64,000 nt of DNA from Bacillus sp. FJAT-42376 (GTDB lineage Bacteria > Bacillota > Bacilli > Bacillales > Bacillaceae). The first letter of the stretch is position 1; each line of letters begins with the position of its first letter. The DNA lies in the NCBI RefSeq assembly GCF_003816055.1, contig NZ_CP033906.1:3038001-3102000 (forward strand), read 5' to 3'. Positions 35,470 through 46,309 of the stretch are shown here, piece by piece. Both the position numbers and the translations under genes were made by a program. Under the pieces are notes generated by a model, which made no database searches, was not told the DNA's origin, and was given only the letters and a program-made list of their open reading frames with translations.

Positions 35470-36609
35470 TCAGCAGCCAATCTGTCTGGCGATGACCATT
35501 CGCTGGACTTCACTCGTTCCTTCTCCAATTTCAAGAAGTTTCGCATCTCTTAAATATCTTTCAACGTGATAGTCTTTCATGTAGCCATATCCGCCGTGAA
35601 TCTGAATGGCCTGATTGGTTACCTCAGAACAGATTTCAGATGCATACAGTTTGCACATGGACGCTTCTTTCGTAAAAGCTTTTCCCTGATCCTTCATCCA
35701 GGCCGCTTTGTAGACCATAGTCCTCGCCAGCTCAATCTTCATCGCCATATCCGCAAGCTTAAACTGGGTTGCCTGGAAAGAAGACAAACTTCTGCCGAAC
35801 TGCTTTCTTTCTTTTGCATAGTTCAGCGCTTTCTCATAGGCTGCCTGGGCTATACCGACCGCCATTGCCCCAATGCCTATCCGGCCGCCATCAAGTGTAA
35901 TAAGGAACTGCTTGAATCCCCTGCCCTTTTCCCCAAGCAGGTTTTCCGCTGGAACTTCCACATCATCAAGCACCAATTCAGTCGTATTTGATGCATTCAG
36001 TCCCATCTTTTCGTAATTATCGATGACAGAAAATCCTTTCGCATCCGTCGGAACGATAATAGCGCTGATTTCCTTCTGGCCTCCATCTCTCCCGGTGATG
36101 GCGGTCAATGCCAGAAATTTTGCATATGAAGCATTCGTGATAAAACACTTGCTTCCATTGATAACAAATTTATCATCTTGAACAACTGCCTCTGTAGCTG
36201 TTCCACCTGCATCTGAGCCCGCATTTGGCTCTGTCAGACCGAATGCGCCAAGTGACTCTCCAGTACAAATTTTAGAAAGATACTCCCTCTTCTGCTCATG
36301 CGTTCCAAATAAGCTGATCGGCGCTCCGCCCAATGAAATATGAGCGGAGTAAGTAATCCCTGTAGATGCACAGGCTCTGCTCAGTTCCTCTGTGACAATA
36401 GCAAAGCTGACTGTATCCGCCCCTGCCCCGCCGAATTCTTCAGCAAAAGGCAAACCGAGCATCCCCATTTCCCCAAGCTTTTTGAAAATCTCTTTTGGAA
36501 ATTCTTTCGTTTTGTCTCTTTCTTCCGCACCAGGTGCAACCTCAGCCTCGGAAAACTCCCTTATTGTTCTTTGGACCATTCTCTGTTCGGCCGTTAACTC
36601 AAAATTCAT
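35470..36609 (-). CDS. Acyl-CoA dehydrogenase
   Basis: 379 aa FAD enzyme of fatty-acid or branched-chain acyl-CoA oxidation. Signatures FGLTEPNAGSDAGG and QIHGGYGYMKDYHVERYLRDAK; the catalytic Glu is in IGEGTSE near the C terminus, so it is the short-chain/butyryl type by layout. Chain-length preference cannot be read. Not found at this place in B. subtilis, so it is an insertion in the conserved order. Confidence 0.93.
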   Translation of the reverse strand: MNFELTAEQRMVQRTIREFSEAEVAPGAEERDKTKEFPKEIFKKLGEMGMLGLPFAEEFGGAGADTVSFAIVTEELSRACASTGITYSAHISLGGAPISLFGTHEQKREYLSKICTGESLGAFGLTEPNAGSDAGGTATEAVVQDDKFVINGSKCFITNASYAKFLALTAITGRDGGQKEISAIIVPTDAKGFSVIDNYEKMGLNASNTTELVLDDVEVPAENLLGEKGRGFKQFLITLDGGRIGIGAMAVGIAQAAYEKALNYAKERKQFGRSLSSFQATQFKLADMAMKIELARTMVYKAAWMKDQGKAFTKEASMCKLYASEICSEVTNQAIQIHGGYGYMKDYHVERYLRDAKLLEIGEGTSEVQRMVIARQIGC

Positions 36610-36728
36610 CCAATCCCCCCTGAATAATGAACACGCTTACATTAATAGTATAAAAGGAAAGGATTGTTTTCACAACTTTTTAAAAATTTAATCTTCTATA
36701 TGTGTAAAAAAGCCTTTGCATGCGCGGC

Positions 36729-37244
36729 TTAAAAGAAGAAGGAAGCAGAGGAAAACAGCAGTCCGGCAATGCCGGCTGCGAGAAAAGAACGGATTTTAAA
36801 GCGGAAAGAGGAAACTACCCAGACGGCACTATGAAGCATAATGACCCCTGCATAAGCAGCCGCTTTCGGGAAAGGTAAAAAGTCCGCTCCCAGCAAAGAC
36901 ATGAGCATAAGCAGCAAAAATAAGACTCCTAAATAATAGTGGAAAGCTCCCTGTTTCCTGCTTTTTTTCAATACCGGCAGCAGGAAAATGGTGAATAAGG
37001 ATAACAGAGCAATTTGCAAAGAATGATTCATTTCAGTAAAATAGATAAAAAGTGATGCAGGAAGAACAAGCAGGATGAAGCAAGGAATCAAATAACCAAA
37101 CTTTTTTTTCTGTTTCCCAATGTTCCCGTTCCCGCCTGTGTATAATGCGAGCAGAAAATCACAATATGTCTCAGGAAGCAGCCTGCTGCTCTTCCAATGG
37201 TTAATCTCATCGATAATAATTTGCTTGCGTTCACTATTTTGCAT
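36729..37244 (-). CDS. Uncharacterised multi-span membrane protein downstream of sigA
   Basis: 171 aa. A conserved-looking cytoplasmic N terminus (EINHWKSSRLLPETYCDFLL ... LYTGG) is followed by about five to six membrane helices (from ~45 on) and ends in FFF. The N-terminal motif with hydrophobic span is reminiscent of DUF2157-type proteins, but I do not recognise the family with confidence. Start ATG 37244 has GGAG 6 nt upstream. Stands alone between the acyl-CoA dehydrogenase and the sigA terminator. Confidence 0.65.
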   Translation of the reverse strand: MQNSERKQIIIDEINHWKSSRLLPETYCDFLLALYTGGNGNIGKQKKKFGYLIPCFILLVLPASLFIYFTEMNHSLQIALLSLFTIFLLPVLKKSRKQGAFHYYLGVLFLLLMLMSLLGADFLPFPKAAAYAGVIMLHSAVWVVSSFRFKIRSFLAAGIAGLLFSSASFFF

Positions 37245-37400
37245 CATAATCTCCGTCCATCTTTTATGTATACCCTTATTGTAATAATGTTCTGTTATTT
37301 CGTAAATACCAAACGAAAAGTAAGCGCTTACCAATCCTGCTCGCCTTTTGCCGCAGCGGGCGGTAAAGCACCCATTTGTATATAAGAAACGTGAAAAAGG

Positions 37401-37432
37401 CAAAAAAAAAGAAAGACGGCAATCCGCCTTTC
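37401..37432 (-). terminator. Intrinsic terminator after sigA
   Basis: Stem GAAAGGCGG / CCGTCTTTC (one mismatch) then an eight-base or longer T-run on the minus strand, a few bases past the sigA stop. Confidence 0.82.
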
Positions 37433-37436
37433 CTTT

Positions 37437-38549
37437 CTATTCCAGGAAATCCTTTAGTCTTTTGCTTCGGCTAGGGTGACGAAGCTTTCTTAATGCTTTG
37501 GCTTCAATTTGGCGAATACGCTCTCGCGTAACACCAAACACTTTCCCAACCTCTTCAAGAGTGCGCGTCCGTCCATCGTCAAGGCCGAAACGAAGACGAA
37601 GAACGTTTTCTTCTCTGTCCGTCAGTGTGTCGAGAACGTCCTCCAGCTGTTCTTTAAGAAGCTCATAGGCAGCATGTTCAGAAGGAGAAGTTGCATCCTG
37701 ATCTTCGATAAAATCACCTAAATGAGAATCATCTTCTTCGCCAATCGGCGTTTCAAGAGAGACAGGTTCCTGAGCAATTTTCAGGATTTCTCTTACTTTT
37801 TCAGGAGTCAAATCCATATCTTCTGCAATTTCTTCAGGTGAAGGTTCACGTCCAAGGTCCTGAAGCAGCTGTCTTTGAACACGAATCAGCTTATTAATCG
37901 TTTCAACCATATGAACGGGAATCCTGATGGTTCTCGCCTGGTCAGCAATCGCCCTTGTTATAGCCTGGCGAATCCACCACGTTGCATACGTACTGAACTT
38001 ATAGCCTTTTCGATAATCAAATTTTTCAACTGCTTTCATTAATCCCATATTTCCTTCTTGAATCAAATCGAGGAAAAGCATTCCGCGTCCAACATAGCGC
38101 TTAGCAATGCTGACGACGAGACGCAGGTTGGCTTCAGCCAGACGGCGTTTAGCTTCTTCGTCTCCTTCTTCAATTCGTTTAGCCAATTCAATCTCTTCAT
38201 TGGCAGAAAGAAGATCAACCCGGCCTATTTCTTTTAAGTACATGCGTACTGGATCGTTTATTTTCACTCCAGGCGGCACACTCAGATCATTAAGATCGAA
38301 CTCTTCTTCTTTAGACAGGTCCTGTATGTTAGGGTCTTCTGCTTCACCGTTTTCTCCTTGAAGCTCAACTCCCTGTTCACCAAGAAATTCATAGTACTCA
38401 TCCATTTGGTCTGATTCCATTTCAAAACTTGACATACGCTCAGCGATTTCCTCATATGTCAATGAACCACGCTTTTTGCCGATCTCCGTTAGCTGATCTT
38501 TCACTTGTTCAAGCGTAAGTTCTGTATCATGGGTTTGTTTGTCAGCCAT
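37437..38549 (-). CDS. sigA: RNA polymerase primary sigma factor SigA
   Basis: 370 aa housekeeping sigma-70. Region 1.1-like acidic N terminus, region 2 with [17 protein letters not shown] (2.3-2.4, -10 recognition), region 3, and region 4 helix-turn-helix [20 protein letters not shown] (-35 recognition). ATG at 38549 with GGAGGGG upstream. Last gene of the yqxD-dnaG-sigA operon, the Bacillus macromolecular-synthesis operon. Confidence 0.97.
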   Translation of the reverse strand: MADKQTHDTELTLEQVKDQLTEIGKKRGSLTYEEIAERMSSFEMESDQMDEYYEFLGEQGVELQGENGEAEDPNIQDLSKEEEFDLNDLSVPPGVKINDPVRMYLKEIGRVDLLSANEEIELAKRIEEGDEEAKRRLAEANLRLVVSIAKRYVGRGMLFLDLIQEGNMGLMKAVEKFDYRKGYKFSTYATWWIRQAITRAIADQARTIRIPVHMVETINKLIRVQRQLLQDLGREPSPEEIAEDMDLTPEKVREILKIAQEPVSLETPIGEEDDSHLGDFIEDQDATSPSEHAAYELLKEQLEDVLDTLTDREENVLRLRFGLDDGRTRTLEEVGKVFGVTRERIRQIEAKALRKLRHPSRSKRLKDFLE

Positions 38550-38674
38550 TGGATCCCCTCCTTCCAAACTCTTGCAGCCTTCTCAGGCAGATGAATTTTG
38601 CGCTGCCTTCTCATAAGACGGCTAACTTGCTATAGATGAACTCCATTAAAAATGGATGGACATTTTGGTGATCA

Positions 38675-40501
38675 TTACTGCTTGAATGAACGTTTAAGGT
38701 GAACGATTTCCATGGCGATTCTAGCCGCTTTGACGAAATCCCTCTCCCTTTCCGCTTCATTTTTTTCCGCTTCCTTCTCTTGCAGATCAAGGATTTTCGG
38801 ATAATTAAGAATCTGTTTCATGTAATCCTGTATTTCTGCTGAACTCGGCTCATCATTCACTTGAATCATGGCGATATCGGTTACAGCGGACATAAGTTCC
38901 TTATTGGGGAGTCTTTGGATAAAGGTACTGATTTTTTCATCGGTGCCTTCTTCATAAAACGCATATAAATAAGTGGCAATTACTCTGTGCTCCTCAATGT
39001 TAAACTGCAGGCCAAGTGTATCCAGCACCTTTTGGGCCGCCTCTTTATTCTTAAGCATATGAGCCAAAAGCATACGCTCTGCGTTATGAAACGCCGGCAG
39101 CAGCTTTTTTCGCTTGCGGGGAGCCATCGGCTTCTCAGCAGGCGCCTTATTCTGCTCTTTCTTTTCTTTTGGCCTTTCCGCGGTTCTGAGTACCTCGGTC
39201 AGTCTTTCCTTCAGAACCTCCAATGAAATGGCAAACTCACCGGAAATCTGCTTAAGGTAAATTTCCTGTTCCAGAGGATTGTGCAGTTCTGCAAACTCTT
39301 TTAAAATCTGCTCGATGTATTGAAACCGCTCTGCTTCATTTTGAAGGTTTTTTCCTCTTCGAAAATAATGCATTTTAAACGCCATGACCGACATACTGCC
39401 CCCTATTACATCCTGGCGGAACTTTTCAGCTCCATACCGGTTAATGTAGTCATCGGGGTCAAGGCCGTCTGGAATCACTGCGACCTTTACAGACGCTCCA
39501 GCCTCACTTAGCGTCCTGGCGGAACGCAATGCTGCGTCAAGACCTGCTTTATCTGAATCGTAGCAAATAATGACTTCAGCACTGTTTCTCTTTAAAATCT
39601 TTGCCTGTTCGTCAGTAAGTGCGGTTCCCATCGCTGCTACCGATTGTTCCACACCTGCCTTCGAGGCAGAAATCACATCCGCAAAGCCTTCCAGAAGAAC
39701 GGATTGCTGATGTTTCCTAATATGTAACCGTGCTTTGTGGAAATTATAAAGCACTTTGCTTTTATTAAATAATTTCGTCTCGGGACTATTCAGGTACTTG
39801 GGCTGTTCGTCTGTCAGAACCCTGCCAGAAAAGGCAATCGTGTTCCCATGGTGATCCAGAATCGGAAACATGATCCGGTTTCTGAACCTGTCGAGGAAGT
39901 CGGAGCTGTCATTTTTTTTCACGAGTAATCCGGCCTGTTCCATTAGCGGGAGATTAAATCCCCTGTTTGCCAGGAACTTGGAAACAAAGTTCCATGACGG
40001 AAGAGCATAGCCAATCTCAAATTGCTCAATTGATTCTTTAGTAAAGCCCCGATTCAGCAGGTAATCCAAAGCATCCTGACCTTCCTTTGTATTTACCAGC
40101 AAATGGTGGTAAAATTTCTTTAAGAGGTCATGAGCTTTCAGCATCTCAGCTGTATCCTCATCCCGGTTTTCGCGGCTTGAACCGGCTGCTGACTGAATAG
40201 CTTCCTCAGGCAGAGGAATTCCTTCCTTTTCGGAGATCTGCCTTACAGCTTCTACAAACTCATAGCCCTCTATTTGCATAAGGAACGAGAATACATTTCC
40301 TCCTGCGCCGCAGCCAAAGCAGTGAAAGATCTGTTTATCGGGTGAAACAGAAAAGGATGGAGTATTTTCACCATGGAATGGACAAAGCCCAAAAAAGTTG
40401 CGTCCCTGTTTTTTTAACTGGACATATTCTCCGATTACATCGACGATGTCCACGGATTGCTGAATCTTATGTACAGCATCCTCCGGAATTCTCTGAGCCA
40501 T
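38675..40501 (-). CDS. dnaG: DNA primase
   Basis: 608 aa. N-terminal CHC2 zinc finger (LCPFHGENTPSF ... HCFGCGAGG, residues ~40-65), TOPRIM catalytic core (LLEGFADVISA with the acidic Glu; CYDSDKAG), and a C-terminal helicase-binding domain. Makes RNA primers at the replication fork. Located between yqxD and sigA. Confidence 0.96.
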   Translation of the reverse strand: MAQRIPEDAVHKIQQSVDIVDVIGEYVQLKKQGRNFFGLCPFHGENTPSFSVSPDKQIFHCFGCGAGGNVFSFLMQIEGYEFVEAVRQISEKEGIPLPEEAIQSAAGSSRENRDEDTAEMLKAHDLLKKFYHHLLVNTKEGQDALDYLLNRGFTKESIEQFEIGYALPSWNFVSKFLANRGFNLPLMEQAGLLVKKNDSSDFLDRFRNRIMFPILDHHGNTIAFSGRVLTDEQPKYLNSPETKLFNKSKVLYNFHKARLHIRKHQQSVLLEGFADVISASKAGVEQSVAAMGTALTDEQAKILKRNSAEVIICYDSDKAGLDAALRSARTLSEAGASVKVAVIPDGLDPDDYINRYGAEKFRQDVIGGSMSVMAFKMHYFRRGKNLQNEAERFQYIEQILKEFAELHNPLEQEIYLKQISGEFAISLEVLKERLTEVLRTAERPKEKKEQNKAPAEKPMAPRKRKKLLPAFHNAERMLLAHMLKNKEAAQKVLDTLGLQFNIEEHRVIATYLYAFYEEGTDEKISTFIQRLPNKELMSAVTDIAMIQVNDEPSSAEIQDYMKQILNYPKILDLQEKEAEKNEAERERDFVKAARIAMEIVHLKRSFKQ

Positions 40502-40533
40502 TCTAACATCCCCGTGTTTGAAGTATTCGAGAC

Positions 40534-40986
40534 TTAACGATTAATCCCTGCAATATTCGACAGGATTTTTTCCAGAGCGTCTTTAAAATTTTTTCGATCC
40601 TCTTCCAGAAATGGTTTTGGACCTTTAGAGTGGATTCCTTCTCTTCTTCCTTTAGCGGAAAGGTAACGGAATTGCAGGGCTGTTTCTATATTATACTCTG
40701 TATAGTGTTTACCCCTTGGCGTTAAAACGATAACGTTTTTTTTCAGGAGCAGGCCGGCTAATCCAATATCCTGGCTGATGACCACATCTCCTGATTTGAC
40801 CCGGTTCACAATGTAGAGGTCTGCTGATTCTTTGTCCGTATCAACATAAACCCATTTTTTCCCTAAATCATTGGATGTCATATGGTTATAGGAAGCGACA
40901 AAAACCGTCTCAAGGCCATGTGAATCTCCTATAGAAACAATCTCCTCTTTAACAGGACATGCATCAGCATCAACTAATATTTTCAC
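40534..40986 (-). CDS. yqxD: UPF0178/YaiI-family protein YqxD
   Basis: 150 aa with the PIN-like start VDADACPVKEE and the GDVVISQDIGLAGLLL motif of UPF0178. Start codon is GTG at 40986; the ribosome site is weak. Molecular function unknown. First gene of the dnaG-sigA operon. Confidence 0.88.
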   Translation of the reverse strand: MKILVDADACPVKEEIVSIGDSHGLETVFVASYNHMTSNDLGKKWVYVDTDKESADLYIVNRVKSGDVVISQDIGLAGLLLKKNVIVLTPRGKHYTEYNIETALQFRYLSAKGRREGIHSKGPKPFLEEDRKNFKDALEKILSNIAGINR

Positions 40987-41408
40987 CTTTTTTTCGGCAT
41001 TTTTCTCTATTCTCCATCACTCCGTTAAAATCCTTCTTCATGAGCCAAATCCAGCCGGTTAAAACTTCATATACATTGAAGCATTGAAATTTTCATCGCG
41101 GTCCGCTGCCGAAAGCCTCTCAGCCAGAACCTTGTCGAAACATTTCAGCTTCAAAACCTTGACAGATACTAGTAAATAGTTTATTCTACCGCTTCAAAGT
41201 CTAAACCTAAAAAGTGTAATTTTATCACAATTTTTTATTATAATACAAAGTCCTTAATATATCTATCATTTTAACTTAAATTAGCAAAAGGTTTTTTCTG
41301 GTTCCTTCATTAAGTCCATAGGAAAGCCCGGCTGAATAAATCAGCTGGGCTTTCCCTTCCCAAAGCAAAGAAGAAGGACCTATCATCAGCCTGATGCTGC
41401 AGGCTTCC
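40987..41408. other. Gene-free stretch between ppsR and yqxD
   Basis: 422 bp that must hold the promoter of yqxD-dnaG-sigA. AT-rich minus-strand stretch near 41220-41260 contains TATAAT but no clear -35. Includes a long hairpin without T-run (41320-41356) and, on the plus strand, a good sigma-A consensus at 41159-41187. Confidence 0.5.
41159..41187 (+). promoter_or_regulatory. Orphan sigma-A-like promoter on the plus strand
   Basis: TTGACA and TATTCT with a 17-nt spacer, facing away from yqxD. No gene lies downstream on that strand before the 41320-41356 hairpin; the transcript would run antisense into ppsR. Confidence 0.35.
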
Positions 41409-42215
41409 TTATTTACTCATAATGGTTTGAATAATGTTAGCTGTTTCCTCAACAGCTTTATTTGAAACGTCAATAACGTCGCATCCTATCCGGTCAACGA
41501 CTTTATTAAAGTATTCAATCTCTTCGTTGATGCGGTTGATATTGGCATAAATAGCCTGATCATTCAAACCAAGTGATTTAAGCCTCTCACGTCTGATGTT
41601 ATTTAGCTTTTCCGCACTAATCCTTAGACCTATGCATTTTCTGGCTGGAATCTTGAATAGTTCTTCTGGAGGTTCTACTTCTGGAACGATGGGAACATTC
41701 GCTACTTTGAAGCGCTTATGTGCCAAATATTGAGACAAAGGGGTTTTAGAAGTTCTTGAAACACCAATCAGGATGATGTCGGCTTTCAGCAATCCTCTGG
41801 GATCCCTTCCATCATCATACTTAACAGCAAACTCAATCGCTTCGACCTTCTTGAAATAATCCTCATCCAGTTTCCTGACCCTCCCAGGCTCATACTTTGC
41901 CTGAATTCCGTATGAAGTTTCCATTTTGTCGATCAGAGGCCCGATTATGTCATGCACCGGCACATTTCTAATAGATGCCAGCTGTATTAAATAATTTCTT
42001 AACTCCGGTACGACCAGTGTAAAACAAATAATGGCCCCATCCATTTGCGCGTAAGAGACAACTTCTTCAATTGTTGTTTTGTCTTCCACATAAGGAATCC
42101 GTTTTATCACTGTATTGGCAGCCGTTCCATTAAACTGGCTGATTGCCGCCTTTACGACCAGCTCGGCCGTTTCTCCCACTGAATCTGACACGACATAAAC
42201 GACACGGTTGTTCAT
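41409..42215 (-). CDS. ppsR: Pyruvate,phosphate dikinase regulatory protein / DUF299 (PpsR)
   Basis: 268 aa, serine/threonine kinase-pyrophosphorylase family. P-loop-like [18 protein letters not shown] near residue 150 and the N-terminal [13 protein letters not shown] motif are typical. In B. subtilis the homologue YqfL works with CcpN in control of gluconeogenic flux. I chose ATG 42215 since the product then starts MNNRVVYV, the family start. Overlaps ccpN by no coding bases in this reading (ccpN ends 42238), same operon. Confidence 0.88.
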   Translation of the reverse strand: MNNRVVYVVSDSVGETAELVVKAAISQFNGTAANTVIKRIPYVEDKTTIEEVVSYAQMDGAIICFTLVVPELRNYLIQLASIRNVPVHDIIGPLIDKMETSYGIQAKYEPGRVRKLDEDYFKKVEAIEFAVKYDDGRDPRGLLKADIILIGVSRTSKTPLSQYLAHKRFKVANVPIVPEVEPPEELFKIPARKCIGLRISAEKLNNIRRERLKSLGLNDQAIYANINRINEEIEYFNKVVDRIGCDVIDVSNKAVEETANIIQTIMSK

Positions 42216-42237
42216 CCCGTTCCCCCGCTTCCCTATC

Positions 42238-42876
42238 CTAAATAATATCGTTATCTGCAAGCCTCATTAGAATTTTTGTCATATTGGTTTTGGTAATCCG
42301 GCCAGTGACTTCAAATCCTTTATCTGTATCCCGGATAATTGGGAGTGCATCTATTTGCTTTTCAATTAATGATCTGGCTACGTCCATAATGTAATCATCG
42401 TTTCTGCAAACGGTAATATTCGGCATCCTCGTCATAATAATATTTACAGGAATTGAAGCCAGTTCTTGCTTGCCGATGCTTGCACGGAGCAAATCTTTCC
42501 TGGAAAGCACGCCAACAAGAATGGAATCTTTATCCACAACAAATAGCGTTCCAACATCTTCGAGAAACATCGTGACAATCGCATCATAAACTGACACATT
42601 CTCACTCACCACTACTGGAATGGATTGAAAATCTTTCACCTGAAGTTTTTTCAGCTTATCACTTAACAGCTGATTCCCTGTTTTTCCTGTATAAAAATAA
42701 CCCACTCTCGGTCTTGCTTCTAAATAACCAGACATCGTTAAGATCGCTAAATCCGGTCTTAAGGTAGCTCTCGTCAAGTTCAATTGATCGGCAATATGCT
42801 CACCTGTTATAGGACCGTTCTCCTTCACAATCTGAAGGATAATTTCCTGCCGCTTGTTCAGTTCGATTGTACTCAC
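42238..42876 (-). CDS. ccpN: CcpN, repressor of gluconeogenic genes
   Basis: 212 aa: N-terminal HTH ([20 protein letters not shown], then [13 protein letters not shown]) and two CBS domains (~80-140 and ~150-205) that bind nucleotides. In B. subtilis it represses gapB and pckA on glycolytic carbon. The GTG at 42876 is preferred because the protein then starts [10 protein letters not shown] as in B. subtilis and has the same length; a 5-codon longer ATG start has no ribosome site. Confidence 0.9.
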   Translation of the reverse strand: MSTIELNKRQEIILQIVKENGPITGEHIADQLNLTRATLRPDLAILTMSGYLEARPRVGYFYTGKTGNQLLSDKLKKLQVKDFQSIPVVVSENVSVYDAIVTMFLEDVGTLFVVDKDSILVGVLSRKDLLRASIGKQELASIPVNIIMTRMPNITVCRNDDYIMDVARSLIEKQIDALPIIRDTDKGFEVTGRITKTNMTKILMRLADNDII

Positions 42877-43010
42877 CACCAATTCCGGCATTCTGCGGCT
42901 TTATATCGTTTCATCCGCAAAGGATTATGTACATTATTGGTTGAATCTTATTCCCATTATATATGAACCGTGTTAAAAAAATAGTCATGCCTGAACGCTT
43001 TTTATATAAG

Positions 43011-43037
43011 TTTGGATCCTGTCAGACAGGATCCAAA
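43011..43037 (-). terminator. Strong hairpin downstream of glyS
   Basis: Perfect 13-bp stem TTTGGATCCTGTC / GACAGGATCCAAA with a 1-base centre, 8 nt after the glyS stop. No clean T-run on the minus strand, so it may be a terminator of reduced strength or an mRNA 3'-end barrier. Confidence 0.55.
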
Positions 43038-43044
43038 GCTCTTC

Positions 43045-45114
43045 TTATTTTACGAGAATCGAATTCATTTCTGCAAATGATCGAATCACATCCGCAAGCT
43101 GCTTCATTTGCGCCAAGCGGTTTCTTTTTACTTTTTCATCCTCTGCCATAACCATTGTATGGTCAAAGTATGAAGTAATTTCAGGGGTCATACTTTTCAG
43201 GGCAGCGAATGCCTCACTGTATTCCGAAGAATCGGCAGCTGCTCTGTATCTCTCGATTGTTTTATCTGCTTTTTCATAAAGCGCCTTCTCGTAATCATTT
43301 TCAAACAAATCAGGAGAAACAGCTGCATCATCCTCTGCTTTTCCAGCAATATTGAGAACACGCGAAAAGGCTTCGATTGTCTCCTTGAATCCTTCTGCCC
43401 CCGATTCAGATGCAAGCACTTCCGAGCGCTTGATCATCGAAGTGATTTCAAGATTGGATGATTGAAGGATTGCTTCTACAACATCATAGCGGACATTTCT
43501 TTCGTCCATTACATACTTCGCCCTCATCTTGAAAAATCCTGTTAAATCTTCGATCAGTTTTTCGGATTCACTCACACCCAGTACCGAGATCGACAGCTGG
43601 AACAATTCAGGAAGAGGGATAATCCAGTTGTGAGCGAGCAGAATTTGAACGATTCCGCTTGCCTGTCTTCGAAGTGCGTAAGGATCTTGAGAGCCCGTAG
43701 GAAGCATGCCAATAGAGAAAAATGCACAAATTGTATCAAGCTTATCCGCAATCGCTACGGCAGCACCTGCCTCAGATGGCGGAGCGGGATCCTCGGAATG
43801 TCTCGGACTGTAATGCTCATTGATGGCAGCAGCAACAGTCTCCTTTTCCCCCAGCAGCTTTGCATACTTCTCTCCCATAATTCCCTGAAGCTCTGGAAAT
43901 TCATAAACCATATGGGAAACGAGATCAAATTTACTTATGCGGGCTGCACGTGTTGCATCTTCACGAACCGTTTCACTCAGCTCCAGACGTTTCGCTATAG
44001 CTTCCGTCAAGGCAGTCACTCTTCTTACTTTATCTGCAAGGGATCCAAGTTCTTCATGGAATACAATTTTTTCAAGTTTTTCTAACGCTTCACCGATTTG
44101 AAGCTTATGATCTTCCCGGTAAAAGAACGCTGCGTCAGAAAGTCTTGCTCTTAAAACCTTCTCATTTCCGCGTGCTACGTTTTCAAGGTGAACATCATTG
44201 CCATTGCGGACTGTAATAAAGTAAGAAAGGAGAACCCCCTCCTCATTTTTGACAGGGAAATAACGCTGATGCTCTTTCATAGTGGTAACAAGCACTTCTT
44301 CAGGAAGCGTCAAATATTCTTCTTCAAACTTGCCATACAGAGCCGTGGGATATTCAACAAGATTATTGACTTCTTCCAGGAGAGTTTCATCAACAGGAAT
44401 CGTCCAGCTGTTTTTCCTTGCGATATCATCCAGCTGGCTTCGAATCATTTGTTTACGGACCGCCGGGTCTGCTATGACAAACTGTTCTTTGAGAGATTGT
44501 TCATATTCTGCTGGTTCCGTGATGGACACTTCCGATTCGCCTAAGAAACGATGTCCGCTTATAACGCTGCCTGTGTGAACGCCAGCCAGCTGAAAAGGGA
44601 TGACCTCTGAACCGAACAGCGCAACGATGGATTTAATCGGACGGGCGTAACGCATTTCCTGGCTGCCCCATCTCATATTTTTAGGAAAAGTCATGCTTGA
44701 GATCACTTTATCAAGACTTTTGAGAAGTTCCATCGTAAATTGGCCTTTGACATGTTTTTGCACATGCACATATTCGACCCCGTTAATTTCTTTAAAATAG
44801 ATGTCTTCTTCAGAAGCTCCCTGCCCCCTGCAAAATCCTGCAGCTGCTTTACTCCAGTTGCCTTCAGCATCGAGAGCAATTTTTTTAGCAGGTCCTTTTG
44901 CTTCTTCTGTTACATCCTCTTGCTTCTCAGCAAGATCCGATACAAAAACGGCAAGACGCCGGGGAGTTGAATAAAGCCGAACCGCCCCAAACGGGATTTT
45001 ATGATCATTCAGCCATTTCTGCATTTTTTCTCCAAGCTGATTCATCGATTCGGTCACAAACCTTGCCGGCAGTTCTTCAAGGCCGATTTCAAGCAGCAGG
45101 TCACGTTTAGCCAT
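43045..45114 (-). CDS. glyS: Glycyl-tRNA synthetase beta subunit
   Basis: 689 aa. N-terminal [15 protein letters not shown], the HD-like domain and a C-terminal anticodon-binding DALR-type domain (~580-689). Partner of GlyQ in the alpha2beta2 bacterial enzyme. Overlaps glyQ by 8 nt; regulated with it by the T-box leader. Confidence 0.96.
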   Translation of the reverse strand: MAKRDLLLEIGLEELPARFVTESMNQLGEKMQKWLNDHKIPFGAVRLYSTPRRLAVFVSDLAEKQEDVTEEAKGPAKKIALDAEGNWSKAAAGFCRGQGASEEDIYFKEINGVEYVHVQKHVKGQFTMELLKSLDKVISSMTFPKNMRWGSQEMRYARPIKSIVALFGSEVIPFQLAGVHTGSVISGHRFLGESEVSITEPAEYEQSLKEQFVIADPAVRKQMIRSQLDDIARKNSWTIPVDETLLEEVNNLVEYPTALYGKFEEEYLTLPEEVLVTTMKEHQRYFPVKNEEGVLLSYFITVRNGNDVHLENVARGNEKVLRARLSDAAFFYREDHKLQIGEALEKLEKIVFHEELGSLADKVRRVTALTEAIAKRLELSETVREDATRAARISKFDLVSHMVYEFPELQGIMGEKYAKLLGEKETVAAAINEHYSPRHSEDPAPPSEAGAAVAIADKLDTICAFFSIGMLPTGSQDPYALRRQASGIVQILLAHNWIIPLPELFQLSISVLGVSESEKLIEDLTGFFKMRAKYVMDERNVRYDVVEAILQSSNLEITSMIKRSEVLASESGAEGFKETIEAFSRVLNIAGKAEDDAAVSPDLFENDYEKALYEKADKTIERYRAAADSSEYSEAFAALKSMTPEITSYFDHTMVMAEDEKVKRNRLAQMKQLADVIRSFAEMNSILVK

Positions 45115-45997
45115 GGTTTTCCGCCTCCTGTTCCTTTACCATTGGAAAGCCTAATTTTTCTCTTTCGTCATAAAAAGTTCTTGCCACTTTTCTAGCGAGG
45201 TTCCGGACGCGGCCAATATAGCCTGTGCGCTCTGTAACAGAAATGGCGCCTCTCGCATCCAGCAAGTTAAAGGTATGGGAGCACTTCAGCACATAATCAT
45301 ACGCGGGATGAACAAGTCCCTGGTCCATTTGGCGGTGCGCTTCCTTTTCATACACCGTAAATAGTTGAAAGAGCATGTCGGCATCCGATGTTTCAAATGT
45401 GTATTTAGAGTGTTCATACTCAGGCATTCCAAAAATATCCCGAACGGTATATCCTTTTGTCCATTCCAGATCAAACACATTTTCTTTATCCTGGATATAG
45501 GAGGCAAGACGTTCAATCCCGTATGTAATTTCTACAGAAACAGGCTTGCATTCCAAACCGCCAACCTGCTGGAAGTAGGTAAATTGAGTGATTTCCATGC
45601 CATCAAGCCACACTTCCCACCCAAGACCTGCGCAGCCAAGAGAAGGATTTTCCCAGTTATCCTCCACAAAACGGATATCATGCTGCAAAGGATCGATCCC
45701 AAGAGCTTTTAAAGAATCCAGGTAAAGTTCTTGAATATTATCAGGGGATGGCTTCATGATCACCTGGAACTGGTGATGCTGGTACAGCCTGTTTGGATTC
45801 TCTCCATAGCGCCCGTCTGCTGGACGGCGGGACGGTTCAACATAAGCAACATTCCACGGTTCAGGACCAATCGCTCTCAAAAAAGTATAAGGACTCATCG
45901 TACCTGCGCCTTTTTCCGTATCATAAGCCTGCATCAGGATACATCCCTGCTCTGACCAATGCTTCTGCAGCGTTAAAATCATATTTTGAATATTCAT
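45107..45997 (-). CDS. glyQ: Glycyl-tRNA synthetase alpha subunit
   Basis: 296 aa class II synthetase catalytic subunit, with [34 protein letters not shown] and [22 protein letters not shown]. Charges tRNA-Gly. AGGAGGG precedes ATG. First gene of glyQS, behind a T-box riboswitch. Confidence 0.97.
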   Translation of the reverse strand: MNIQNMILTLQKHWSEQGCILMQAYDTEKGAGTMSPYTFLRAIGPEPWNVAYVEPSRRPADGRYGENPNRLYQHHQFQVIMKPSPDNIQELYLDSLKALGIDPLQHDIRFVEDNWENPSLGCAGLGWEVWLDGMEITQFTYFQQVGGLECKPVSVEITYGIERLASYIQDKENVFDLEWTKGYTVRDIFGMPEYEHSKYTFETSDADMLFQLFTVYEKEAHRQMDQGLVHPAYDYVLKCSHTFNLLDARGAISVTERTGYIGRVRNLARKVARTFYDEREKLGFPMVKEQEAENHG

Positions 45998-46039
45998 TGG
46001 ATCCCTCCTAAAGGATTACAATTGACATAAGAACATAAA

Positions 46040-46270
46040 AACTCCCGTCCCTATGCCATCGTGTAATGACATAGGGACGAGAGTTACCCGCGGTTCCACC
46101 CTACTTGGGATGATAGAAGATGCAATCTTCCGTAATCCCCTCTTTTAAACGAACATGCTCCGGAATGCCTTTCGCAGCAGTTTGCAGCCCGGCTCTCACC
46201 ATCCCGGACTCGCTTTCATACAAACGATTGCTGTTACTTCTTTCCTTCTTCGCACAATTGAATTATATAC
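46040..46270 (-). promoter_or_regulatory. T-box riboswitch of glyQS
   Basis: On the minus strand the universally conserved T-box sequence GGGTGGAACCGCGGGT (46102-46087) is present, followed by an antitermination region and a terminator stem CGTCCCTATG / CATAGGGACG (46079-46070 and 46055-46046) with GGGAGTTTTT after it. A GGC triplet in GAAAGGCATTCC (~46170) is the likely glycine specifier. Uncharged tRNA-Gly binding would favour antitermination and raise synthetase expression. Confidence 0.93.
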
Positions 46271-46309
46271 GAATCATAATGAAAAAAAGCCGTCATGTCA
46301 ACATGCTCT

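Noticed and set aside
41320..41356. Hairpin after ppsR as an intrinsic terminator
   Set aside because: The stem is strong but no T-run follows on either strand, so I list it only as part of the gap description.
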